Positions 16,510 through 24,668 of a stretch of DNA of 64,000 bases are shown piece after piece. The DNA comes from Bacteroides sp. 214. GTDB taxonomy: Bacteria; Bacteroidota; Bacteroidia; Bacteroidales; Bacteroidaceae. The first letter of the stretch is position 1. Each line of letters opens with the position of its first letter. Both the position numbers and the translations under genes were made by a program. The stretch covers positions 434,001-498,000 of the forward strand of contig NZ_QVML01000002.1 in assembly GCF_010501015.1 (NCBI RefSeq), in the 5' to 3' direction. The notes beneath the pieces were generated by a model. That model saw only the letters and a program-made list of their open reading frames with translations. It had not been told where the DNA came from and did no database searches.

Positions 16510-18076
16510 CCTTCAAACCTTGAAATTTCATAGAAATTAATGCTTGCATGAACTTGACTTGTTCGGACTTTGGAAGTTGATTCATACAATCAACGGATTT
16601 TTCAATATCACCGCGCCGTTGAAATAACATTCCTAAATGAGATATTGCCAATTCTCTATTATGGCTTATGTTCTCTAAGTATTCATCCTTGACCGGAATG
16701 TCAAGTGTTTTTCGTTCTTCATCCGTTATGTCATAATCAAAAACGGTTTCTTCGATTTCATCATGGTCAAGAAGATTCATAAATTCTTGTTTGGCATCCA
16801 TATCCATCTTAACATAATTCATCATCATTTTTGATGTCGTGTGTCCCGTGATAGCTCTAATAACTTCCGGCTGCCATCCGCTACGCAAAGCATAAGTTAC
16901 AAAAGTTCTTCTTGCAACATGTGATGACATAAATTCATATTTGGGTGATTTTTCCCTTGTTACTGTATTTCCACATTGTTTCACTTTTACCCATTCTTCA
17001 TTAAATCCGGCTATTTTGCCCAGTTCTTTTAATTGGTCATTGTATTTTTGATTTGAAATGCTTGGGAAAACCCGTTTTTCTAATTTGGGATATTTAGCAA
17101 CAATCTTTTGAAGTGTCTTATTCATTGGGATTTTTATATGCTGATTGGTCTTTTGGGTAACAATATCAATGCGACCATCTGCAATGTCTTTCCATTCCAA
17201 CTTGTATACATCGGAAAATCTTAGTCCTGTAAAACAGCAAAATAAAAACATATCACGTGTACGGTCAAGCGCACGGCGTGAAATCTCCAAACGTTGCAAG
17301 GTCTTCAATTCTTCGTTTGTCAAGGCAAATAAATTGGTATTGTTGCTTGCGGATTCGTCTTTGAATTTTTGTTGGTAGTTCTGGTATGTCAAAACCCGGT
17401 TATAACCCATTTGTGTTGCCCAATTTAAGAATGTCTTAATGTCTTTCATCGACTTGTGAACGTAAGAATTTGAAAGGTTTTTCCCAATCAAATATGATTC
17501 AAACTTTGATAAGAGTTCTTCCGTAACATCTTCAAAGTATAATTGACGTTTGAAGCCCTCTAAATGTCGAATCATAGTTTTGTGTTTGGTCAATGTTCCT
17601 TTCTTCCATTGCGCCCGGTTTGGGGTGTCTTTAAGTTCCTTTTCACGCAAATCAACAAGCATCTGGTAATATTCAAGCAATGTTTTACGGGACATTGTTT
17701 CTTCGTCTAATTCTTTTTTTAGTTCATCCCGGACATTGTTCTTTGTTGGTGGAATGCCATTCACGTCCAAACGATTAAACACGTCTTCAACAGCTATTTT
17801 AATTCGGCGCAACCGTGCATTTATTTCCGATGCGCTTTCACCTTTTAGATTGAAATTATTTTTCTTGACTTGTTGGACACGTACACCATCCACAACTTTA
17901 TCAATCCATTTTTCGGCATCAATTCGGTGTCCCGTAAAATAGAATATTCGCATGCCATTAAATGTAATGTCTGCATTGATTGGCAAATTAGTTGTTATCA
18001 ACTTACTTTCCTTGTCCTTGGGGTTTTCTCGCCTTTTTTCCAAGCGAAATTTGATTCCATACTTGTACTTTTCCAT
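16493..18076 (-). CDS. int: Tyrosine integrase of the phage-like island
   Basis: 527 aa. The N-terminal arm-binding and SAM-like core-binding domains run to about residue 245. The catalytic domain has R286 (FTGLRFSDVY), the HxxR box H386/R389 (SSHVARRTF), H412 (TGHTTS) and nucleophile Y421 (MMNYVKM). A 100-residue C-terminal extension follows the Tyr, longer than usual. It inserts the island into the 3-prime end of tRNA-Ser; the attR core lies about 190 bases upstream of its start. Full catalytic set, so likely active. Confidence 0.92.
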   Translation of the reverse strand: MEKYKYGIKFRLEKRRENPKDKESKLITTNLPINADITFNGMRIFYFTGHRIDAEKWIDKVVDGVRVQQVKKNNFNLKGESASEINARLRRIKIAVEDVFNRLDVNGIPPTKNNVRDELKKELDEETMSRKTLLEYYQMLVDLREKELKDTPNRAQWKKGTLTKHKTMIRHLEGFKRQLYFEDVTEELLSKFESYLIGKNLSNSYVHKSMKDIKTFLNWATQMGYNRVLTYQNYQQKFKDESASNNTNLFALTNEELKTLQRLEISRRALDRTRDMFLFCCFTGLRFSDVYKLEWKDIADGRIDIVTQKTNQHIKIPMNKTLQKIVAKYPKLEKRVFPSISNQKYNDQLKELGKIAGFNEEWVKVKQCGNTVTREKSPKYEFMSSHVARRTFVTYALRSGWQPEVIRAITGHTTSKMMMNYVKMDMDAKQEFMNLLDHDEIEETVFDYDITDEERKTLDIPVKDEYLENISHNRELAISHLGMLFQRRGDIEKSVDCMNQLPKSEQVKFMQALISMKFQGLKDGKSK

Positions 18077-18262
18077 ACGATACGATATTTATATTGTTGT
18101 TGCTGCATACAAAAGTACATACAATTTTTAGTTTAATCAAATTTAATCCGTTTAAATCAAAAAATATCTATTTTTACTAAATATCTGTTTATCACTGTGT
18201 TTTACGTGCATTTGCAATGCAATTGCATCAATAATTTTAATGTGTTTTATAAAACGTTCAAG

Positions 18263-18277
18263 TCCCTCTCTCTCCGC
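18263..18277 (+). repeat. att core, junction of the first and second elements
   Basis: Exact second copy of the 15-bp tRNA-Ser end TCCCTCTCTCTCCGC. Upstream bases (GTTCAAG) partly resemble the T-arm, so this is an att site and not a tRNA gene. Confidence 0.85.
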
Positions 18278-18304
18278 TAAGCCGAAAGGCAAAATCAAGC
18301 AAAG

Positions 18305-18339
18305 CACCGTAAATCAAACGATTACGGTGTTTTTTCTTT
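18305..18339 (+). terminator. Terminator brought with the second element
   Basis: CACCGTAA (18305-18312) pairs with TTACGGTG (18322-18329) around the loop 'atcaaacga', followed by T6CT4. The loop is the same as in the tRNA-Ser terminator at 948-989, showing shared ancestry of the two att flanks. Confidence 0.8.
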
Positions 18340-18519
18340 TCCGGCAGTTAGCAAAAAAGAGCGAATTTGAGCATCTTAAACCTGCAAAATAGCTAACACA
18401 ATCAGAACGACTCAAAGTGTTAGCGATTGGGTTCTTATTCGCTGATCTGCTGCATTTTGCATAGCGTACGTTTCGTTCGGAGTTCATACTTTTACAATCA
18501 AATTAAAAACGTAAAAAGT

Positions 18520-19761
18520 ATGAGAAGAACAACCTTCAAAATCCTGTATTACATTCAGAAAACAAGGATTGCAAAAGACGGGCAAGCGCCTATCTTATTG
18601 CGTGTTACTGTTAATGGGCAGCGTGTTGTCCTATCCGTAAACCTCAAAGTAAATCCAAAAAATTGGAGTGCTGTTGCCGGGCGGTCAATCGCTAACAGCC
18701 GTATGGATGACGAGCTTAATGCCCGGCTTGACACTATTCGTCTGCGCCTGATGCAGATATACCGTGAAATGGAAATCGACAGAGAAGAGATTACAGCCCA
18801 AAAGATTATTGACAAGTATCTCGGTCGTAATAACAAGCCTATTATTATGCTCCTTGATGTTTTCCGTGAACATAACGAACGATGCCATAAATTGGCAGGC
18901 AACGGAATGTCGCCCGCCACAGTAGAACGTTATGAAACTTCCTATAAACATACAGCAGAGTTTATCGACTTGGTATACAATAAGAAGGATGTTCCTATTG
19001 CTGATGTAGACCACAAATTCATTACAGATTACGAATTCTACTTACGAACGGAACGCAAGTGCTGTCATAATACAGCTATTAAATACCTAAAGAATTTCAA
19101 GAAGATTATCCGTATAGCTTTAGCGAACGACTACATCACCAAAGATCCGTTTGTTAATATCCGCTTCAAATTAGAAGAAGTTGAGCGAGATTTTCTCGAA
19201 GATCACGAAATAAAGGCGATGATAGACAAAGTTATTACCATTCCCCGATTGGCACAAGTACGGGATGTTTTTATCTTTTCTGTTTTCACCGGATTGGCAT
19301 TTTCGGACTTGAAAGGTTTACGGGCAGAACATCTTGTCCGTGACAATAATGGCGATATGTGGATACGTAAGGCTCGCCAAAAGACAAAGAATATGTGTAA
19401 TATCCCCTTGCTTGACCCTGCTCGATTAATATTGGAAAAATATAAAGATTATCCGGAATGTGTTAATAAGGGCGTACTGCTTCCAATGCTTTGTAATCAG
19501 AAGTATAACGCATACTTGAAAGAATTGGCTACGATATGCGGGATCAATAAGGAGGTCAGCGCACACACCGGAAGACACAGTTTCGCGACTTCAATCGCTC
19601 TTGCCAACGGTGTTTCAATAGAAAACGTAGCCAAAATGCTCGGCCATTCCAATACGAATATGACCCGCCATTACGCTCGTGTTCTCGACAAAAGCATCAA
19701 ACGGGATATGGCTCTGGTCAATAGCAAATTTACTGAACAAACTATCGCCACGGGACAGTAA
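18520..19761 (+). CDS. int: Tyrosine integrase of the mobilizable element
   Basis: 413 aa from MRRTTFKILYYIQKTRIAKDG; the extra upstream codons to 18427 lie in att-flank DNA and are unlikely to be used. The domain plan is the Bacteroidetes integrase type (arm-binding, SAM-like, catalytic). The catalytic part shows FTGLAFSDL, where the usual first Arg is replaced by Ala, as also seen in the IntDOT/IntN1 group, then HTGRHSFAT (H, R), MLGHSN (H) and MTRHYARV (Tyr). The relaxase follows after 210 bases. Confidence 0.9.
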   Translation: MRRTTFKILYYIQKTRIAKDGQAPILLRVTVNGQRVVLSVNLKVNPKNWSAVAGRSIANSRMDDELNARLDTIRLRLMQIYREMEIDREEITAQKIIDKYLGRNNKPIIMLLDVFREHNERCHKLAGNGMSPATVERYETSYKHTAEFIDLVYNKKDVPIADVDHKFITDYEFYLRTERKCCHNTAIKYLKNFKKIIRIALANDYITKDPFVNIRFKLEEVERDFLEDHEIKAMIDKVITIPRLAQVRDVFIFSVFTGLAFSDLKGLRAEHLVRDNNGDMWIRKARQKTKNMCNIPLLDPARLILEKYKDYPECVNKGVLLPMLCNQKYNAYLKELATICGINKEVSAHTGRHSFATSIALANGVSIENVAKMLGHSNTNMTRHYARVLDKSIKRDMALVNSKFTEQTIATGQ

Positions 19762-19833
19762 TCATCCGGCGATGTCGAAAGGCTGCTAACAGTTTAACCG
19801 CAGCTACTCCAATGGGCTTTTTAAAAAGCCGTA

Positions 19834-19894
19834 GCTTATTAGGGCATTTTCGTTACGCATTCGTTTCACTACTGCTAAAAATGCCCCAATAAGC
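19834..19894 (+). other. Candidate oriT: 17-bp inverted repeat upstream of the relaxase gene
   Basis: The arms 19834-19850 and 19878-19894 (CTTATTaGGGCATTTT against AAAATGCCCCAATAAG) match at 16 of 17 positions and enclose a 27-base loop. It is the largest inverted repeat in the 210-base gap between the integrase and the MobV gene, the normal oriT position for MobV elements. No nick site is assigned. Confidence 0.5.
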
Positions 19895-19971
19895 CAAAGG
19901 AAAACCCTCTGGACACCCCGGCGGTTTTGCAAACCGCACCTTTCGGCATCACCTCCTAATCCATCAGAATT

Positions 19972-21222
19972 ATGGGATTCGTCGTCTTACATATTCAAAA
20001 GCCGAAAGGCAATGACAGCGGAACAACCGCCCACATTGAGAGGACGGTTAGTCCGGCAAATGCCAATCCGGAAAGAACTCACCTGAATAAAGAGTTTATC
20101 GAGTTTCCGGACGGAGTAGATAATCGCACCCAAGCGATACAGCATCGTATCGAGAATGCTGGGATAAAGCGCAAGATTAGCCATAATCAGGTGCGTGCCT
20201 TACAAATTATGCTGTCGGGCACTCCTGAAGATATGCAGCGCATACAAAACATGGGAAAGCTCGATGAATGGTGTAAAGATAATATCGAATGGCTACAAGA
20301 AACGTTCGGGAAAGATAACCTCGTGTCCGCTGTTTTGCACATGGATGAGAAAACACCACATATTCACGCTACCGTAGTTCCTATTGTTACCGGTGAAAGA
20401 AGAAAAATCCGTGAAAAGAAAAAGACCGAAGTGCAGGAACAAGAGCAATCCGGCAAGCGAAAATACCGTAAGAAGCCTACCAATACCGTCCGACTATGCG
20501 CCGATGATGTGATGACCCGTGAAAATCTCGAACGATTTCAGGACACCTATGCTGAGAAGATGCAGAAATACGGATTAGGGCGGGGAATCAAAGGCTCTGA
20601 AGCCCGCCATATTACCACTCCACAATACTATCGAGATTTATTTGCCATAAACGAAGAGTTGAAAGAAGATATCGAATATCTCCAAGATCAAAAGCAAGAG
20701 GTTTACGAGAAAGTCCGGGATATGTACGACCGCAAGGACGAAGCACGGGAGAAGTTCTTGAATATGCACGAATATACCCAACAAAAAGAAGAGGAAATAA
20801 CAGACCTCCAAACCCGCATAGAGCAACTAAAGCAGGATTATGAGCCGTATAAAGCACAAGGCGACATAAACCTGTTATTTAATGTATTCCCGCATTTAAG
20901 CGAACGTTTACGGATTGCACAGCTATGTAAAGCGGTTGGATTGACAATAGATGCAATTAAGCAGCTGTTTAAGGGAGATGTAATTACAGTTACGGGCAAA
21001 CTCCATTCGCCCGAACACGACCAACCATTTAGCGTGCAGAATGCGAAATTGCAGCTATTTAAGGAGAGTAAGGATTCCGACAGGCTGAAACTATCCATCA
21101 ACGGACAAAATATTCTTGACTGGTTCAGGCAGAAATATCAAGAAGTAAAGCAGGCTACAACTTACTATAAAAGACCCGGCATCAAGTCGGATGTGTATGA
21201 AAATAAGGGAGTTAAGATGTAA
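19972..21222 (+). CDS. mob: MobV-family relaxase
   Basis: 416 aa. The N-terminus has the conserved HIERTVSPANANPERTHLN stretch of plasmid recombination (Pre/Mob) proteins, and the metal-binding motif HMDEKTPHIH at residues 123-132. A long coiled coil follows (about residues 220-285, for example EEITDLQTRIEQLKQ). MobV relaxases nick oriT and stay bound to the transferred strand. The element has no conjugation genes and would be mobilised by a co-resident CTnDOT-like element. The stop is directly followed by the convergent RloB gene. Confidence 0.93.
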   Translation: MGFVVLHIQKPKGNDSGTTAHIERTVSPANANPERTHLNKEFIEFPDGVDNRTQAIQHRIENAGIKRKISHNQVRALQIMLSGTPEDMQRIQNMGKLDEWCKDNIEWLQETFGKDNLVSAVLHMDEKTPHIHATVVPIVTGERRKIREKKKTEVQEQEQSGKRKYRKKPTNTVRLCADDVMTRENLERFQDTYAEKMQKYGLGRGIKGSEARHITTPQYYRDLFAINEELKEDIEYLQDQKQEVYEKVRDMYDRKDEAREKFLNMHEYTQQKEEEITDLQTRIEQLKQDYEPYKAQGDINLLFNVFPHLSERLRIAQLCKAVGLTIDAIKQLFKGDVITVTGKLHSPEHDQPFSVQNAKLQLFKESKDSDRLKLSINGQNILDWFRQKYQEVKQATTYYKRPGIKSDVYENKGVKM

Positions 21223-21948
21223 TTATGAAGGCTTATAATTATAATAACCTATCCAATCTCGTAATTCTTTTACCAATAAATGAACTTTAGTGCTTGGATT
21301 TGCGTCTATTGGTTCTTTATCTTTTTGCTGTTCAAGTATTTTTGCGGCTCGTTTTAAAGCCGCATCTTCATTTCCTATTTTTGCAATTATATCTATAATA
21401 TCCGAATTGCCATGCTGATAAACAAAATTTTGATAGGGAGTAGTTTTCTTTACTGATTGTTCCAATTCAGCATAGATATCTTGCCTTGGAATTGCCACAG
21501 AAGCACTAACATTTTTCAAATGTAACAAAAGCCAAAGTTCAAATACTTCATTACTATATGCTATTTCAATACTCTCCTTTGCTGCAACCGTAAAAGCTTC
21601 TTCAAAGTTTTCTTTCTTAGCCATACTTCCATTAGCACCAACAAGGTCAGCATCATCTTTATCAAAAACAGCCCAAACAAAATCAATTTCTTTTAATGTT
21701 ACCTTTTCAAAATTATCGCGTTCTATTATCGCTCGTTCAACCACTCCTTTAGGGGAAAGACCGGTTCCTACTGTTTTTAAGAACAAGGTATTTTCGGGAA
21801 ATAGAGAGATAAACTGCTTAAAATACGTAGGTTCTGTATTTTGATCTTCGCAAACTATTAAGAAAAACTGCAAATATTTTTTATATCGCACAGGTCTTTC
21901 TATCACGTCACGCTCTTGCTTGTTCGTTATCTTTCCTCTTCTTGCCAT
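21223..21948 (-). CDS. RloB-family (TOPRIM-like) defence protein
   Basis: 241 aa from MARRGKITNKQERD, four bases after the ATPase stop codon. Motifs typical of RloB are CEDQNTEPTYF (residues 33-43) and VWAVFDKDDAD (91-101), which look like the Glu and DxD parts of a TOPRIM nuclease, then ELWLLLHL. RloB proteins occur with AAA ATPases in restriction-linked loci and other defence islands. By analogy with PARIS (AriA ATPase with AriB TOPRIM) and OLD enzymes, the pair may sense a phage and trigger nucleic-acid damage. Function inferred. Confidence 0.75.
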   Translation of the reverse strand: MARRGKITNKQERDVIERPVRYKKYLQFFLIVCEDQNTEPTYFKQFISLFPENTLFLKTVGTGLSPKGVVERAIIERDNFEKVTLKEIDFVWAVFDKDDADLVGANGSMAKKENFEEAFTVAAKESIEIAYSNEVFELWLLLHLKNVSASVAIPRQDIYAELEQSVKKTTPYQNFVYQHGNSDIIDIIAKIGNEDAALKRAAKILEQQKDKEPIDANPSTKVHLLVKELRDWIGYYNYKPS

Positions 21949-21952
21949 TTTT

Positions 21953-23257
21953 TTATTTGTTAAGGATAGATAGAAAAGAGCCAAACACTGGAATCGCTCC
22001 ATAGCGACCTTCTAAATATCGTTTTTCTCTATCTGTATCGGGGTGTTCTTTTTTTGGGTCTTTGTATTGAATATCAGAGAGAGAATATAATTCTGTTGAC
22101 TCCCAATTATTCTTTTCTGTGAGATATATCTGATCTCTTCCTATGTTCAAATAAGTCATCAAATTTGTATCATGAGTAGTGTAAATCAGCTGTGCCTTAT
22201 TCGGATTGGTTTCAGCAGATAGAAACAGATTTATTGTGTCTAAAGTCATTATGGGGTGCATTTTGGCTTCGATTTCATCAATGATTAATATTCCACCATT
22301 TGTCAAAGCCCATAGGATAGGACCACTTAAGTGAAATGCTTTTTTAGTTCCCGACGATTCGCGTTTATCCATATCCCATTCAATAGTTTGCATTGATTGT
22401 TTTCCAAATTCATTATATAATTGATGAATTGTTTTAACCAAGAACCCAGTCGATCCCTCTAATTGCCCTATAAGAGATTGTCTTGTTGATTTGTCTATAT
22501 TCTCAGGCAAATCTTTTTCTTCAAATTTCTTAGTTGCTATATTTATATCTTTAAATCCGAGATTAAGAGCCAATAAATAGTTTTTTATTTTAGCTCTATA
22601 CTCTTCTTGTTCCCATAAATTTACCGTTGTAATTTCTTCTATTTCAGTTTCAAGCCCATCGACCACATTGAAATATTTGAACCATTGAAATATATTTTTA
22701 GCTTCTTCAACATTCAGCATATCACATGTAGATAAAAACAATGCATTATTTCGTGTGGCTTCAATAGATGCTTCTATAAGTTTGGAAGCTCCATTGAACC
22801 CTGATGAAACGTCTATAATGTCATTTTCTCTAACAAATAGAGAAACTTCTCGTCCAATTTTTTTCCGATATAACCATTCTGATAAAATGTCTTTTTGATT
22901 AAATGAAAAGCCATATCTATAACGAATATTATTCTCTGTAATAAATGTTATTTCAAATTCTGTTGGTTTGAGGTTATATCCTTCTCTTAAAAGGAATGGG
23001 TCATAAGGTAATACTGTGGTAGAAGAAGAACGCGCAGATAAATGAACTATTCTATCAAAAAGCTTCATTGCTTTTATTAAATTGCTTTTTCCCGAAGCAT
23101 TAGCGCCATAGATAGAAACAACACTTAGTGCTTCATATTTTTCTTTTGTAAAAATAGTTGAATCAACACATTCTGAATGCTTGGATGAGGGCACTAGGCT
23201 TAAGACTTGCTCGTCGCCTAAAGAACGGAAGTTCGAACCTCTAAATTCTATCAACAT
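21953..23257 (-). CDS. AAA15/OLD-type ATPase partner of RloB
   Basis: 434 aa. An N-terminal 'FRSLGDEQVLSL' leads to a Walker A YGANASGKSNL at residues 50-60, the SSGTKKAFHLSG segment at about 301-312, a Walker B GILIIDEIEAKMHP (322-335) and QLIYTTHDTNLM. This is the SMC-like abortive-infection ATPase fold of RloA/AriA. It is expressed first in a two-gene unit from the -7 box at 23281-23288. It may be the sensor that controls RloB. Confidence 0.85.
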   Translation of the reverse strand: MLIEFRGSNFRSLGDEQVLSLVPSSKHSECVDSTIFTKEKYEALSVVSIYGANASGKSNLIKAMKLFDRIVHLSARSSSTTVLPYDPFLLREGYNLKPTEFEITFITENNIRYRYGFSFNQKDILSEWLYRKKIGREVSLFVRENDIIDVSSGFNGASKLIEASIEATRNNALFLSTCDMLNVEEAKNIFQWFKYFNVVDGLETEIEEITTVNLWEQEEYRAKIKNYLLALNLGFKDINIATKKFEEKDLPENIDKSTRQSLIGQLEGSTGFLVKTIHQLYNEFGKQSMQTIEWDMDKRESSGTKKAFHLSGPILWALTNGGILIIDEIEAKMHPIMTLDTINLFLSAETNPNKAQLIYTTHDTNLMTYLNIGRDQIYLTEKNNWESTELYSLSDIQYKDPKKEHPDTDREKRYLEGRYGAIPVFGSFLSILNK

Positions 23258-23280
23258 GATATTTCTAATTTGTTATTTTG

Positions 23281-23288
23281 CAAAAATA
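23281..23288 (-). promoter_or_regulatory. -7 box of the ATPase-RloB unit
   Basis: TATTTTTG on the minus strand fits TAnnTTTG and lies 24 bases before the ATPase ATG. Confidence 0.65.
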
Positions 23289-24006
23289 CAAAAGTTCATC
23301 GATAAAACGACAACGAACTGTATTTTTTTATAGTGGGCATATATGTATGTGAAGAATTTTGCAATGAGAATAAAAGTGTTATCGAATCGATTGCTAATAA
23401 GAAGTTGATCCTTGTCCGTAAGATTGTTCTCAAGTATTGCTTGAATATGCAGAAAAAAGAAAACACCGTGCTATCAAAGCAAATAATCAGATAAAGATTT
23501 TTGAAGCATTTCAATGCAACTTGTGTTGAAATGCTTATTACTAGTAATATTGCTAAAATGTAGAGATTTATACCATAAATCTCGGAAATTCTGGCTCTAT
23601 GTCCGATACACTTATGTCTTTAGCATACAAGAGAAAAGCAACTTATCCAAAAAACGGATTATCGTATGCAGACTTTTTCTAATTTATCTGAACACAAAGG
23701 TATATTCCAAGAACGAAACGTCAACACCAAGCCCTGCGGGTTTTACGGAAAATCTCCACACCTCTGCTACGCTCCGGGTAGTATTTTCCGTAAAAGTGTT
23801 GCCTTATTCGTTCTTTCCATAGGTGGGATGTTTATCAGATAAAAAAGAAAAAAATATACTTGAGATATCGAGTTGAATTTCTATCTTTGTGGAGTGTGAA
23901 TTTCAACGAAAAACGCTGAAAAGCAGAAAGTGGAAAATCGCTAACATCAAAGATTTACGACTTTATAAGTCTTGCTTATAAAGCAGTTAGAACAAGGTTC
24001 GATGAG
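23289..24006. other. Gene-poor right end of the mobilizable element
   Basis: No convincing gene. A plus-strand stretch near 23333-23495 gives a short frame with a weak resemblance to the end of an ISAs1-type transposase, too faint to call. The 23709-23817 block is a nested inverted repeat (listed separately). AT-rich DNA fills the rest up to the att core at 24007. Confidence 0.4.
23709..23817. repeat. Nested three-tier inverted repeat
   Basis: Three pairs of arms lie in register: AAGAACGAA (23709-23717) with TTCGTTCTT (23809-23817), CAACAC near 23722 with GTGTTG near 23797, and TTTTACGGAAAAT (23741-23753) with ATTTTCCGTAAAA (23783-23795, perfect 13 bp). The whole could fold into one long hairpin of about 109 bases. 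No associated gene or terminator T-run. Confidence 0.75.
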
Positions 24007-24019
24007 CCTCTCTCTCCGC
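24007..24019 (+). repeat. 13-bp att core, right end of the mobilizable element
   Basis: CCTCTCTCTCCGC matches the last 13 bases of the tRNA-Ser core; the bases before it, GTTCGATGAG, keep GTTCGA of the T-loop. Third copy of the core in tandem. Confidence 0.8.
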
Positions 24020-24054
24020 TGAGAAGCCCAGACAACGGGCGACAAAGCTAAGAC

Positions 24055-24088
24055 AAGTCCTACAATCAATAGATTGTGGGACTTTTTT
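24055..24088 (+). terminator. Terminator in the first degenerate unit
   Basis: AGTCCTACAATC (24055-24066) pairs with GATTGTGGGACT (24072-24083) and is followed by a T-run. Equivalent position to the tRNA-Ser terminator. Confidence 0.75.
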
Positions 24089-24430
24089 CATTACATAGAA
24101 TTAGCCAAAAGTTTCGCTAAATCGTAACCTGCAATGCAAAACGGTTTTATAAATTGCTGAATTACAGTAGATAAAGGCGTGGTGTTCATATATCGCACCC
24201 TCCGCAGAAAGGTAAGCCAAGAGCTGCCACTGGCAGGACAAATGCTACATATTCAGTTAGTTACATGACTTTTTTCATTGCTCGAAATTAACGAAAAAGT
24301 CTTTCGCTAAATCGTAACCTGCGAAGAAGATGTACCTACTAAAATACTGATTTGTAGTGCATAAGATAGCGATGTTCGCTTCTCGTCCGGACCGCCAGAA
24401 GCCTCGGAAAAGAGGCGACAAAGGTAAGAC

Positions 24431-24475
24431 AAGCCCTACAAACTTAAAGGTTGTAGGGCTTTTTTCTTTTTTTAG
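24431..24475 (+). terminator. Terminator in the third degenerate unit
   Basis: AAGCCCTACAA (24431-24441) pairs exactly with TTGTAGGGCTT (24451-24461), followed by a T-rich tail. Confidence 0.8.
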
Positions 24476-24569
24476 GTGTCTGGGCAGAAAGCCAACATTT
24501 TGCCAAAAACAGACAGAGTTGTGTTGCTAATTCGTAACCTACTCCGACGATTTAAGAATAGGTTACGAT

Positions 24570-24648
24570 TTGTCCGAAATTGGCAGTGTGTTGTCCAGTA
24601 TTGGCGGTGTGTATGTACTTAATGTTTAACTCGTTGCAAGTAACTTTG
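24570..24648 (+). promoter_or_regulatory. Leader of the third integrase: paired 21-bp repeats and -7 box
   Basis: Two adjacent 21-base direct repeats (24570-24590 and 24591-24611; TTGTCC...TTGGCrGTGTG, 17 of 21 identical) precede TAACTTTG (24641-24648). The repeats are candidate integrase arm-type or excisionase sites; the box matches TAnnTTTG and lies 20 bases before the ATG. Confidence 0.55.
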
Positions 24649-24668
24649 CAACATAAATTATTAGGTAT

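Larger units (their letters stand above)
934..18277. mobile_element. Phage-like integrative island lacking capsid genes
   Basis: The element is bounded by 15-bp direct repeats (919-933, 18263-18277) with an integrase just inside the right end. All genes lie on the minus strand. Recognisable functions are integrase, replication/HTH proteins, small and large terminase, portal, gp10-like protein and a tail hub protein. At 17.3 kb it is less than half the size of a typical siphoprophage. No major capsid, protease, tape measure, tail tube, holin or lysin could be found. The open frames look intact. Confidence 0.82.
18077..18519. other. Junction between phage-like island and mobilizable element
   Basis: No gene. 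From left: the integrase leader with an AT-rich stretch and the inverted repeat TGCAATGCAATTGCA near 18216-18230 (possible arm sites), the att core (18263-18277), a terminator (18305-18339), then an inverted repeat GCTAACAC (18392-18399) with GTGTTAGC (18417-18424) close to the next integrase, a candidate arm-site or operator. Confidence 0.55.
18278..24019. mobile_element. Mobilizable element with an ATPase/RloB defence pair
   Basis: A 5.7-kb segment bounded by att cores at 18263-18277 and 24007-24019. It has an integrase directed inward from the left end, an oriT-like region, a MobV relaxase and a two-gene ATPase-RloB unit in the reverse orientation. No conjugation pore genes are present, so transfer would need a helper. 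Confidence 0.82.
24020..24560 (+). repeat. Ladder of three degenerate ~190-bp att-flank repeats
   Basis: Approximate units are 24020-24207, 24208-24397 and 24398-about 24560. Each has the order: AGAAG-like start, a region with 'gacaa..gctaagacaag', a terminator-like repeat with T6, then 'gctaaatcgtaacctgc' (about 24114, 24304; 'gctaattcgtaacct' at about 24526), and a CCGC-type end at 24207 and 24397. These look like remnants of several earlier integration events at the same site. Confidence 0.65.

Noticed and set aside
23296..23514. 72-codon minus-strand frame after the ATPase promoter
   Set aside because: Hydrophobic, no family and no ribosome-binding site; treated as chance.
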